Assembly (NCBI RefSeq): GCF_030246885.1
Contig: NZ_CP126739.1
Location: 310,001-374,000 of the forward strand
DNA length: 64,000 bases
Source: Microbacterium sp. zg-B185
GTDB lineage: Bacteria > Actinomycetota > Actinomycetes > Actinomycetales > Microbacteriaceae
Direction: 5' to 3'
Shown in pieces: positions 17,176 to 25,129 of the stretch. Positions within the stretch are counted from its first letter, which is position 1; every line of letters begins with the position of its first letter. The notes beneath the pieces are model-generated. The model was not told the origin of the DNA. It saw only the letters and a program-made list of their open reading frames with translations, and did not search any database. A program made the translations under genes and the position numbers.

Positions 17176-18302
17176 GCGCGGTGGTCGCTGCCAAGACGGC
17201 CGTGACCCAGGAGATCGGTGCTCGCGGCGAAAGCCTCATCGCTCTCAGCCACACGGTTCACGCCCTTGCCGAACCCGCATGGGTCGAGCACGAATCATCC
17301 GCTCTCCTGCAGCGGTGGCTGGCGGGCGAGGGATTCGCTGTCGAGGCCGGTCAGGCCGGACTGCCGACGGCGTTCGTGGCGAGCCGCCCCGGTGACGGGC
17401 CGCACATCGCATTCATGGCCGAGTACGACGCCCTCGTCGGCCTCGGTCATGCCTGCGGTCACAACATCATCGCCGCCGCGGCGTGCGGTGCTGCGGCGGC
17501 GCTGGCCGCTGTCGCACCACACCTGCGTGTGTCCGTCATCGGCACCCCGGCCGAGGAAGGCGGCGGCGGGAAGATCCTGATGAAGGACGCCGGCGTGTTC
17601 GATGACGTCGACTTCGGGTTGATGATCCATCCCGGTCCGACGAACTTCTTGTACGCGCGACCGTACGCGGTCGCCCACCTCAGGATCGCGTACCGGGGCC
17701 GCGGCAGCCATGCCGCGGCGTATCCGGAGCGGGGGCGCAACGCCGCCGACGCATTCATCGTCGCTCAGGTCGCCATCGGCCTGCTGCGGCAGCAGCTGCC
17801 GGACGCGACCCGAGTACACGGCATCGTCACCGAGGCCGGGACGGCGGCGAACGCCATTCCGGAGAGCTCGGTCGGCAACTGGTACGTCCGAGGGCGGACG
17901 CTCGAGGAGCTCGGCCCGCTGGTCGAGCGGGTGCTGGACTGCTTCCGCGCCGGCGCACTGGCGACCGGATGCGAGCTCGAGGTCCGCGAGACCAGCCCGC
18001 GGTATGCGGAGTTCCGCAACGATGAGCCGATGGCGGCAGCCTTCGACCGCAATGCGCGCGCTCTCGGGCGTACGTTCGACCGCGGCACCTCAGGCATGAA
18101 CACCGCCTCGACGGACATGGGGAACGTCTCCCAGCTCGTCCGCGCCATTCATCCCTACATCGGCATCGACACGGATGCCGTCAACCATCAGGCGCAGTTC
18201 GCCGACGCCGCCGTGACACAGAACGCCGATCGTGCGGTGCTGGACGGCGCCATCCTGCTCGCCCAGACCGCCCTCGACTTCGCTCAGGAAGAAGACCGAT
18301 GA
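17172..18302 (+). CDS. M20-family amidohydrolase (AbgB/hippurate-hydrolase type)
   Basis: A 376-residue zinc hydrolase of the M20 family. Metal-binding and catalytic blocks are present: EYDALVGLGHACGHN at 84-98, GTPAEEGGGGK at 124-134 with the general-base glutamate at about 128, and HPGPTNFLYARP near 150. The lid domain GRGSHAAAYPERGRNA follows. Such enzymes hydrolyse N-acyl or N-aminobenzoyl amino acids and dipeptide-like amides; the YxeP protein of the Bacillus S-succinocysteine pathway is in the same family. It overlaps its neighbours by four bases on each side, in the order monooxygenase, DUF1028, M20, reductase. Confidence 0.92.
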   Translation: MSAVVAAKTAVTQEIGARGESLIALSHTVHALAEPAWVEHESSALLQRWLAGEGFAVEAGQAGLPTAFVASRPGDGPHIAFMAEYDALVGLGHACGHNIIAAAACGAAAALAAVAPHLRVSVIGTPAEEGGGGKILMKDAGVFDDVDFGLMIHPGPTNFLYARPYAVAHLRIAYRGRGSHAAAYPERGRNAADAFIVAQVAIGLLRQQLPDATRVHGIVTEAGTAANAIPESSVGNWYVRGRTLEELGPLVERVLDCFRAGALATGCELEVRETSPRYAEFRNDEPMAAAFDRNARALGRTFDRGTSGMNTASTDMGNVSQLVRAIHPYIGIDTDAVNHQAQFADAAVTQNADRAVLDGAILLAQTALDFAQEEDR

Positions 18303-19549
18303 TCGCCGAACCGCTCGAATCCACCGTCGATGCCGGGATGTTCCGGGACGTGATGGGTCATTACCCCACCGGGGTCATCTGGGTGGCGGGCATCGTCGAC
18401 GGCGTACCGGTCGGCATGATCATCGGGTCCTTCAACTCAGTCTCCCTCGAGCCCCCGCTGGTGTCGTTCATGCCGCAAAAGGCATCTTCCACGTATCCGA
18501 CGCTCCGACGGGCCGATCGCATCGCGATCTCGATCCTCGCCCACGAGCAGGTCGCAGAGACCCGCACGCTGGCCGGCAAGGACCCGGATCGCTTCGCGAG
18601 GGTCGCCTGGTCGCCGGCGGCGAACGGTGCACCGGTTCTCGACGGAGCGGTTGCCACGATCCAGGGCAGAATCGCTCAAGAGGTCGAAGCCGGGGACCAT
18701 TGGATCACGCTGGTCCACGTCGACGATCTCGAGGTGACCAGGCCCGTCGCGCCGCTGCTGTTCTTCCAGGGCGGGTACGGCGGCTTCTCGCCGACAGGCC
18801 TGTCCGCGCACCTCGACGGGTCGCTCATCACCGCCGGACGGATCGCCGAAGCAGCGCGTCCGCAACTGGACCGGCTGGCCGAAGAGCTCGAGTGCCATGT
18901 CGTGGCGATGGTGAAGATCTCAGCGTCCGAACAGACCATCGGAGCCAGCGCGTTCGCGCGGTCCGCATCCTCCGAAGCGGAGGAGGAGCGACTCGGATCC
19001 CGGATACCGATCGTGCCGCCGCTGGGTGAAGCGGCCATCGCGTGGGACGATGCCGCGATCGACGCCTGGGTGTCCCGGCTGTGGCCGCCGGACCGGCAGG
19101 TCAGCGATTCCTATCGGCGCTCCGCCGAGAAGGTCCGGGCGCAGGGCTATACGGTCAAGCGCACCGAGGGCTACGCCGCCCAGGACCATGCGCTCTCACT
19201 GGCGCTGCAGGAGTATGCGCGCAGTGAGCTGTCGCCGGCGCGGGACCGTGCGGTCCGCGGCATCCTGGCTGCCAGCCGACCCCTCTTCATTCAGTCGATC
19301 GCGCCGGAGGAGACCGCGATCGAGCTGACCTCCATCACGGTTCCCGTCTTCGAACCCGCGGGGGGTGCGCCCCGAAACTCGGGCATCGTCCTGCGCGCCA
19401 GCGGCTTTCCTCGAGCAACGGATGGCTCCACCGCTCTGGGCTGGGTCGCGGCGCTTCAGTCGGCTGCCGCCGAGGTTCGCGAGACGTTACGCACGTCCGC
19501 GGCGCTCGATTACCAGCGCTACGTCGGCGCAGGACTCCGGGACCGCTGA
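18299..19549 (+). CDS. Flavin reductase fused to an IclR-like effector domain
   Basis: A 416-residue two-domain protein. Residues about 10-165 are a flavin reductase-like FMN domain (GHYPTGVIWVAG, GMIIGSFNSVSLEPPLVSFMP, RADRIAISIL), the normal partner of two-component monooxygenases. Residues about 180-400 resemble the ligand-binding domain of IclR regulators: GSRIPIVPPLGEAAIAW corresponds to the usual TALGKA region, VRAQGYTVKRTEG to the VR..GYA..EE region, and ITVPVFE to the IAAPVFD strand. There is no helix-turn-helix, so it is not a regulator in the ordinary sense. A substrate-gated reductase for the class C monooxygenase is a reasonable inference. Confidence 0.85.
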   Translation: MIAEPLESTVDAGMFRDVMGHYPTGVIWVAGIVDGVPVGMIIGSFNSVSLEPPLVSFMPQKASSTYPTLRRADRIAISILAHEQVAETRTLAGKDPDRFARVAWSPAANGAPVLDGAVATIQGRIAQEVEAGDHWITLVHVDDLEVTRPVAPLLFFQGGYGGFSPTGLSAHLDGSLITAGRIAEAARPQLDRLAEELECHVVAMVKISASEQTIGASAFARSASSEAEEERLGSRIPIVPPLGEAAIAWDDAAIDAWVSRLWPPDRQVSDSYRRSAEKVRAQGYTVKRTEGYAAQDHALSLALQEYARSELSPARDRAVRGILAASRPLFIQSIAPEETAIELTSITVPVFEPAGGAPRNSGIVLRASGFPRATDGSTALGWVAALQSAAAEVRETLRTSAALDYQRYVGAGLRDR

Positions 19550-19613
19550 CCTCCGCCCCTCACAGAAAGTCAAGCCCCTCGCGTCGCCTGCGCCTTGCGC
19601 TCAGGCTCGTGTC

Positions 19614-19760
19614 ATGAGCTCCCGCGATCACTCAATCGATGGCCCCACGGGCAAGCCGAGCCAGGCAGAGGGCGAGGACCCGGATCGTCCCGACGAGCAC
19701 GATCCGCTGCCGGCCGACGGTCACCCCTCCCAGGCTGAGGGAGAAGACCCGGACGAATAG
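19614..19760 (+). CDS. Small acidic protein with a duplicated motif
   Basis: A 48-residue, strongly acidic open frame that begins MSSRDHSIDGPTGKPSQAEG and contains the ten-residue motif PSQAEGEDPD twice, the second copy at the C-terminus. Codon third positions are GC-rich as in real genes here. There is no strong ribosome-binding site. It is followed by the SDR gene about 95 bases later. Short acidic proteins of this kind are common in Microbacteriaceae annotations, but I know no function. A chance open frame is possible. Confidence 0.45.
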   Translation: MSSRDHSIDGPTGKPSQAEGEDPDRPDEHDPLPADGHPSQAEGEDPDE

Positions 19761-19855
19761 CCTTTGCCCCGGCGCCGCTGACAACGCGCCGGGTGAGTGT
19801 CGGAGGCGCTGTCAACCCCGTTCCACTCGTGATGGCCGGGAGCGATCCTCACTGC

Positions 19856-20650
19856 ATGACATTCCACCCCACCCGCGCGATCGCGACAGGCTCCGACTCC
19901 GGTATCGGCAAGGCGACGGCGATCGCGCTCGCCGCGGCCGGAATGGACATCGGCATCACCTGGCACTCCGACGAAGACGGCGCGCGGGACACCGCACGCG
20001 AGGTGGAAGCGCTCAACCGCAGGGCGGTCGTTCGGCGTTTCGATGCCACCGAGGTCCCGGACTGCGCGGACGTGATCGACGAGCTCGCAGCTGAGCTCGG
20101 AGGCCTGGATGTCTTCGTGAACAACGCCGGCACCGGCGACAATGCGCCGTTTCTGGAGATGACTCTCGAAGAGTGGCGCCATACGGTGAGTGTTGACCTC
20201 GAGGCTGCTTTCGTCTGCCTCCAGCGTGCCGCTCGTCACATGCTCGGCGGCCAAGGGGGCAGGCTGATCGCGATCACCAGCGTCCACGAGCATCAGCCGC
20301 GTGTCGGTTCCGCCGCATATGACGCGGCCAAGCACGGTCTCGGTGGCCTGATGAAGACGATCGCCCTGGAACTAGGCCATGAACGGATCACCGCCAACTC
20401 GGTCGCCCCCGGCGAGATCGCAACGCCCATGACCGACCAGGAAGACGAGAACCCGCACGCGGTCTCCCGCCCGGGCGTGCCGCTGGGGCGTCCCGGCGAC
20501 GCCCGCGAAGTTGCCGCGGTCGTGGCATTCCTCGCCTCCGCCGGAGCCTCCTACGTCACCGGAGCCTCGTACGCCGTGGACGGTGGCATGCTGCAGATGG
20601 GTCCCCAGGCGGGCTCCCACATCGTCTCTGACGACTGGCGTCAGGGCTGA
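19856..20650 (+). CDS. Short-chain dehydrogenase/reductase
   Basis: A 264-residue classical SDR: cofactor motif TGSDSGIGK at about 11-19, NNAG at 89-92, catalytic Ser142, Tyr155 and Lys159 (YDAAK), and the NSVAPGEIATPM block after it. The C-terminal AGASYVTGASYAVDGGM segment is typical of the family. ATG at 19856 is chosen because the protein fold starts there; earlier in-frame starts at 19793 and 19832 have no clear site. The serine and aspartate in the glycine motif resemble the sugar/alcohol dehydrogenase subgroup; substrate cannot be read. It appears to be a single-gene unit. Confidence 0.92.
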   Translation: MTFHPTRAIATGSDSGIGKATAIALAAAGMDIGITWHSDEDGARDTAREVEALNRRAVVRRFDATEVPDCADVIDELAAELGGLDVFVNNAGTGDNAPFLEMTLEEWRHTVSVDLEAAFVCLQRAARHMLGGQGGRLIAITSVHEHQPRVGSAAYDAAKHGLGGLMKTIALELGHERITANSVAPGEIATPMTDQEDENPHAVSRPGVPLGRPGDAREVAAVVAFLASAGASYVTGASYAVDGGMLQMGPQAGSHIVSDDWRQG

Positions 20651-20671
20651 CCGACGGATGCCGCGGCCGGG

Positions 20672-21094
20672 CTAGGCAGCGGCATCCTGCTCCAGCAGCT
20701 GCTTGAGCCCTTCGATGATCTGCCGCGAGCCGTCCGCGGTTTCCGAGCCTTCGCGGGTCTGGCCACGTGCACCGCGATGCACCAGGGTGATCCGGCATCC
20801 GGAGTCGGTCGGTTCGATCTCCCAGTGCAGCGAGCCCTGATCGTCCGATGCGCCGTACCAGGTGGCGACGAAGGTGTGCGCCAGACGCCGAGGCGGCTCG
20901 TACTCCAGCACCTCACCGACGATCTGGGGGTCGCCTTCTTCGTCCACGAACTCGATCGGCGCGCCGACCTGCCAGGTGGTGCGCGGCGACGTGCCGAAGT
21001 AGTACCTCTTCACCGTGCCCGGGTCCGTGAGAGCACGCCATGCCGCGGTGGGCTCGGCGGACACCAGCACCTCGTAGATGCGATCGTCGGTCAT
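20672..21094 (-). CDS. SRPBCC/AHSA1-domain protein
   Basis: A 140-residue START-like (SRPBCC, activator of Hsp90 ATPase 1-like) protein: the EVLVSAEPTAAWRALTDP start, the YEPPRRLAHTFV and SLHWEIEPTDSGCRITLVHRG strands and the C-terminal helix IEGLKQLLEQ are typical. Such proteins bind hydrophobic ligands and are very often paired with an ArsR regulator, as here. The start overlaps the stop of the ArsR gene by one base, so it is the second gene of a two-gene unit controlled by the promoter at about 21424-21453. Ligand is unknown. Confidence 0.9.
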   Translation of the reverse strand: MTDDRIYEVLVSAEPTAAWRALTDPGTVKRYYFGTSPRTTWQVGAPIEFVDEEGDPQIVGEVLEYEPPRRLAHTFVATWYGASDDQGSLHWEIEPTDSGCRITLVHRGARGQTREGSETADGSRQIIEGLKQLLEQDAAA

Positions 21095-21417
21095 CAGTTC
21101 GTTCCTTTCTCGAGATCGTTCTTGAGCGCGAGCAGCCCAGCGGATGCGCGCGCTCCGAAGTCATCGATCCAGCGCTCCGCGAGCTGGACGATGGGCACGG
21201 GGTTGAGGTGGCAACGGCGCACGCGTCCCTCTTTTCGCGACACGATGAGTCCGGCCGTTTCGAGCACGCCGACGTGCTTGAGCACGGCGTGCCGGCCGAG
21301 GGGCGCAAGTGCTTCGGTGAGTTCGCCGACGCTCTGGCCGTCGCGCGACCGCAGCGCGTCGAGGATCCGGCGACGGGACGGATCTGCGATTGCGTGGATC
21401 ACGGACTCGGTGTCCAT
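21094..21417 (-). CDS. ArsR-family regulator
   Basis: A 107-residue winged-helix repressor with the block IHAIADPSRRRILDALRSRD, the recognition helix region GRHAVLKHVGVLETAGLI and the wing SRKEGRVRRCHLNP. No metal-binding cysteine pair is seen, so it is probably one of the non-metal ArsR members that accompany SRPBCC proteins. The ATG at 21417 is the predicted transcription start itself (leaderless). An inverted repeat fills the spacer of its own promoter, which argues strongly for autorepression. Confidence 0.9.
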   Translation of the reverse strand: MDTESVIHAIADPSRRRILDALRSRDGQSVGELTEALAPLGRHAVLKHVGVLETAGLIVSRKEGRVRRCHLNPVPIVQLAERWIDDFGARASAGLLALKNDLEKGTN

Positions 21418-21423
21418 GCCGCG

Positions 21424-21453
21424 ACAATAGGTGACCCTCGAGTCACCTGTCAA
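21424..21453 (-). promoter_or_regulatory. Leaderless promoter with operator in the spacer (ArsR-SRPBCC)
   Basis: On the minus strand TTGACA (21448-21453) is followed by an 18-base spacer and TATTGT (21424-21429); six bases later the ArsR ATG begins at 21417, so the transcript should start at the initiation codon. A perfect 7-bp inverted repeat, AGGTGAC (21429-21435) and GTCACCT (21442-21448), occupies the spacer. Repressor bound there would block polymerase directly. This is read from sequence; binding by the adjacent ArsR is inferred. Confidence 0.75.
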
Positions 21454-21608
21454 CCTTCTCGCGGTGGCTCCACTGCCGGACGTCAGGCGTCGGGGGGGGG
21501 TGCCGCTGGGCGACGCTTCCAGTCCCGGATCTGTCAGGTTCTGCCCGGCGAGGCGGCGAGGGCCCCGACGACGGGCGAGCCCGCGCACGGCGGGCCCGCG
21601 CCGGTCGT

Positions 21609-22322
21609 TCAGGCGGCGCGCACGCGAGCGGCGTCGTGTGCGGCGGTGTCGATCACGTCCGAGACGATGCCCTGCTGGGTGATGAAGACGTCGTGGCTGG
21701 CCCCCGGTACGTTCGTGATCTCCGCCCCCATGCGTTCGGCCATGTGCCGCAGCATCGCCTGATCGAAGGATTTGTCCTCCTCGGCGATGACCGCCCAGCT
21801 CGGCTTCTCCCGCCAGGCGGCGTCCTTGACCGGGACACCGAAAGCCGACATGTTGATGGGGACCTGCGAGTCCCGAAGGAACGCCGCATCCGCGTCGCCG
21901 GCGTCCGCCGCGAACCCCAGCTTGAACTTCTCGTGATTGAGGAAGCCGAATCCGTCGTCGCCGACATCGATGACGAAGTCCGGCGTCGGGGCGAAACCCT
22001 CGTACTGCTGGGAGGTGGTCTCGCCTGCGTCCGGAGCGAGCGCGGAGACGTAGACCAGTCCGGCGACGTTCGGATGCACCCCTGCCTCGGTGATGACAGT
22101 GCCGCCCCAGGAATGCCCGACGAGGATCGTCGGCCCGTCCTGGAGGTTCAGCACTCGGGTGGTCGCCGCGACGTCGTCCTCCAGCGAGGTGAGCGGGTTC
22201 TGCACGATGGTGACCCGGTAGCCCCGAGCCGTCAGGTTGTCGTATACGCCTCGCCATCCTGACCCGTCGGCGAAGGCGCCGTGCACCAGCACGACGTTCT
22301 TGATGTCTTGATCAGTGCTCAT
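21609..22322 (-). CDS. Alpha/beta hydrolase (EstC-like)
   Basis: A 237-residue alpha/beta hydrolase of the group that contains EstC and plant methylesterase-like enzymes. It shows the oxyanion block VLVHGAFADGSGW near 11-23, the nucleophile elbow GHSWGG with Ser71, and the catalytic-histidine block GASHDVF near 207-213. Function is likely ester hydrolysis of a small substrate; substrate unknown. It stands between the ArsR-SRPBCC unit and the next hydrolase, both also leftward. Upstream, the 221-base gap to 22543 contains an AT-rich patch (TATATT on the minus strand at about 22398-22403) that could be its -10, and nothing else I can support. Confidence 0.9.
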   Translation of the reverse strand: MSTDQDIKNVVLVHGAFADGSGWRGVYDNLTARGYRVTIVQNPLTSLEDDVAATTRVLNLQDGPTILVGHSWGGTVITEAGVHPNVAGLVYVSALAPDAGETTSQQYEGFAPTPDFVIDVGDDGFGFLNHEKFKLGFAADAGDADAAFLRDSQVPINMSAFGVPVKDAAWREKPSWAVIAEEDKSFDQAMLRHMAERMGAEITNVPGASHDVFITQQGIVSDVIDTAAHDAARVRAA

Positions 22323-22543
22323 GATGTGTCCAATCCGTTCGCGACGGGCCGCCCGCGCGCTCTTAGTTTCCGCCGACGGATGCCGGTAGTGGGATGTAAT
22401 ATATTGGATGTTGCGATGCGCGGCAAGAGGGTCCGGACGCTGGACCTCGATGGATCAGATGCCGCCGGGGCGTCTGTGCCGGGTGGATCGAGAAGATCGA
22501 CGGCCGGGAGAGAGCGATCGTTCCTGGGCGTCGGGCAGACGGG

Positions 22544-23491
22544 TCAGCGGATCGTTCGCACGTCTCTGACGGTGTCCAGGACCACCCGAATCGCGGCCGT
22601 GACGAGCGCCGGCTGCTCGACCGGGATACCGTGCCCGCTGTCGGAGTCGGTGATGTGCACAGCGCCCAGCGATCGCGCGAGCTCGGCTTGGGCTGCGACC
22701 CAGCCCGGCCACGTGGATTCACCGGGAGTGAGCTGCAGGTCCCAGGGGTGATCCGAGGAGATGACGACGACGGGAACGGTCGGCAAGGCGGCGTCAGCCT
22801 GCAACTCTGAGATGCTCATCTCGTAGGCCGGCACCTCCGACCCGAGCGAGTCCGCGCTCGCCGTGATCACCGCCATCCACCGCGCCCACTGGTCGGCGGA
22901 GAACGTCTGAGCGAGGTACGCGCTGGCCGAGTCCAGCAGGACGAGCCCGGCGACGTCGGAAGGATGCGTGCGCGCCAGCTCCTGTGCGATCAGACCGCCC
23001 CAGGACAGCGCGACGACCACGTACGGTCCGGGTTCGCCGGCGGCATCCATCATCGTCAGGAGATCCTCGGCGCCCTGGCGAGCGGTGGTCGGCTGGGCGA
23101 CAACGGTCGAGGGTGAGAGTTCGCCCGATGCCCGGGTCGTTCCCGGCCGGTCGTAGGAGCACGCCCGCGTGGTGCGGGAGACATCGTCGAAGGTGGACAC
23201 CGCAGCGGGGTCTGCGTCTGCGAGGAGCGTGTCCCATTCATCGGCGGCGCCCCGCGTCCCGGAGATGAACACGACGGTGGGCGAGCCTGTGCCGGCGCAC
23301 TCCAGGATCATGGCGCGGCCGCCTCCGATATCGACCGACTCGGTCGAGACGATGTCACCGCCGCCCGGGCGTGGCGACGCCGGCGACGGGGCTGCATCCG
23401 AGCACGCGGCCAGTATCAGCACAACGACGGATGCGGTGGCGAGCGTCGCGAGGAACCTCACCGGCCAGCGGCTCTGGTCCACGTCCGTCAT
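22544..23491 (-). CDS. Alpha/beta hydrolase lipoprotein
   Basis: A 315-residue exported hydrolase. A signal peptide with hydrophobic core at about 12-27 ends in lipobox LAAC (Cys30), followed by a proline/serine linker, so the enzyme should sit on the outer face of the membrane. The fold begins with VVFISGTRGAADEW; the nucleophile elbow reads VALSWGG with Ser163, so the first glycine of GxSxG is alanine. The catalytic histidine is likely in DSDSGHGIPV near the C-terminus. GGGAG lies just before the ATG. Substrate unknown; the fold is clear. Confidence 0.88.
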   Translation of the reverse strand: MTDVDQSRWPVRFLATLATASVVVLILAACSDAAPSPASPRPGGGDIVSTESVDIGGGRAMILECAGTGSPTVVFISGTRGAADEWDTLLADADPAAVSTFDDVSRTTRACSYDRPGTTRASGELSPSTVVAQPTTARQGAEDLLTMMDAAGEPGPYVVVALSWGGLIAQELARTHPSDVAGLVLLDSASAYLAQTFSADQWARWMAVITASADSLGSEVPAYEMSISELQADAALPTVPVVVISSDHPWDLQLTPGESTWPGWVAAQAELARSLGAVHITDSDSGHGIPVEQPALVTAAIRVVLDTVRDVRTIR

Positions 23492-23719
23492 CTCCCTGTC
23501 CTCATTCGCTGCCCGGCTGGGTGGGCATCACCGTAACCGCCGCTGCGAAGACGGGCTGCAGTGCCTGGATCACCTGTCCGTTGCGCCGAGAGGATCGGCC
23601 CCTCAAGGTATCCACAATCGCGACGGTGCGATAGGGGTCGCAGGAGCCGCGGAACCTCTCGTCCTGACAAAATCCGCCATCCGGCCCTCACCCCCGTGCA
23701 AGAGATTTACTCTCTCGTC
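23492..23719. promoter_or_regulatory. Intergenic region with leaderless promoter of the MoxR-type gene
   Basis: This 228-base gap separates the divergent lipoprotein hydrolase and the AAA ATPase. TACTCT at 23708-23713 ends six bases before the ATPase ATG at 23720, which fits a leaderless promoter; no ribosome-binding site is present there. I see no other gene or repeat in the gap. Confidence 0.5.
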
Positions 23720-25111
23720 ATGACAACATCGCCATCAGCGATCACCACGACGGGACAGCTGCGCGCGTCGGGGCACACCTATCGGCCGCTGCGCGTGGAG
23801 CTGCGTGAGAACCTCCTCTCAGCGCTGGCCGACGGGCGCGACCCGTGGCCCGGCATCCACGGGTTCGACTCCACGGTGATCCCCCAGCTGGAGCGCGCGC
23901 TGCTGGCCGGACATGACGTGGTCCTGCTGGGCGAGCGCGGTCAGGGCAAGACCCGGCTGCTGCGCAGCCTCTCCGGACTGCTGGACGAGTGGTCGCCGGT
24001 GATCGCCGGGTCCGAACTGGGTGAGCACCCGTTCCATCCGGTCACGCCCGCCTCGGTTCGACGCGCAGCCGAACTGGGCGACGACCTGCCGGTGACCTGG
24101 CGGCATCGCTCCGAGCGATACGTCGAGAAGCTCGCCACTCCGGACACGTCGGTGGCCGATCTGATCGGTGACGTCGACCCGATCAAAGTGGCCGAGGGTC
24201 GCTCGCTCGGAGACCCCGAGACCATCCACTACGGTCTGATCCCACGCAGCCACCGTGGAATCGTCGCGATCAACGAATTGCCCGATCTTGCCGAGCGCAT
24301 CCAGGTGTCGCTGCTTAATGTGATGGAGGAACGCGACATCCAGATCCGCGGCTACCTGCTTCGGCTCGACCTGGACGTCCTGGTCGTCGCCACGGCCAAC
24401 CCCGAGGACTACACCAACCGAGGACGGATCATCACGCCGCTGCAGGACCGGTTCGGCGCGGAGATCCGCACGCACTATCCGCAGACCATCGAGGAGGAGG
24501 TGGCCGTCATCCGCCAAGAGGCCGACCTGGTCGCCACGGTTCCCGCCCACCTGCTCGAGGTGCTGGCGCGCTTCACCCGCAATCTTCGGGATTCGGATGC
24601 CGTGGACCAGCGGGCGGGTGTGTCGGCGCGCTTCGCCATCGCCGGGGCCGAGACGATCGCGGCCGCAGCTCTGCACCGCGCCACGCGTCAGCACGAGGAG
24701 GTCGGGGTGGCGCGACCGGTGGACCTCGAGACCGCCGTGGACGTGCTGGGGGGAAAGATCGAGTTCGAGACGGGTGAGGAAGGCCGCGAGCGTCCCATCC
24801 TCGAGCATCTGCTGCGCACCGCGATCGCAGAGACTGCTCGCACGCACCTGCGGGGCATCGACGCGGCAGCGTTGGTGGACGCGCTGCACGACGGGGCCAC
24901 GGTGATGACGGGTGAGCAGGTCCCCGCCGCCGATGTCCTCGCCGCGATGCCGGTCCTCGGCGAGTCCGATCTGTACGACGAGGTGGCCGAGCGACTCGAT
25001 GCGCGGACCCCGGGCGAGCGGGCGGGCGCTCTGGAGCTGCTGCTCGAGGCGCTCTACCTGGAGCGGCGCATCAGCAAGGACAGCGCGGCGGGGGAGAGCG
25101 TGTATGGGTGA
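23720..25111 (+). CDS. MoxR/Mg-chelatase-I-like AAA+ ATPase
   Basis: A 463-residue AAA+ ATPase of the ChlI/MoxR clade: Walker A GERGQGKT at about 71-78, a Walker B-like GIVAINELPDL, sensor-1 VVATANPEDYTNRGRI and the arginine-finger region QDRFGAEIRTHYP. It is paired with a VWA-domain protein 18 bases downstream, the same ATPase-plus-metal-site-adapter arrangement as magnesium and cobalt chelatases or MoxR-CoxE systems. No tetrapyrrole genes are near, so a chaperone or maturation role is more likely than chelation. The start at 23720 is supported by a TANNNT hexamer at exactly leaderless distance. Confidence 0.9.
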   Translation: MTTSPSAITTTGQLRASGHTYRPLRVELRENLLSALADGRDPWPGIHGFDSTVIPQLERALLAGHDVVLLGERGQGKTRLLRSLSGLLDEWSPVIAGSELGEHPFHPVTPASVRRAAELGDDLPVTWRHRSERYVEKLATPDTSVADLIGDVDPIKVAEGRSLGDPETIHYGLIPRSHRGIVAINELPDLAERIQVSLLNVMEERDIQIRGYLLRLDLDVLVVATANPEDYTNRGRIITPLQDRFGAEIRTHYPQTIEEEVAVIRQEADLVATVPAHLLEVLARFTRNLRDSDAVDQRAGVSARFAIAGAETIAAAALHRATRQHEEVGVARPVDLETAVDVLGGKIEFETGEEGRERPILEHLLRTAIAETARTHLRGIDAAALVDALHDGATVMTGEQVPAADVLAAMPVLGESDLYDEVAERLDARTPGERAGALELLLEALYLERRISKDSAAGESVYG

Positions 25112-25129
25112 GCACGGGAGCCGACGCTG

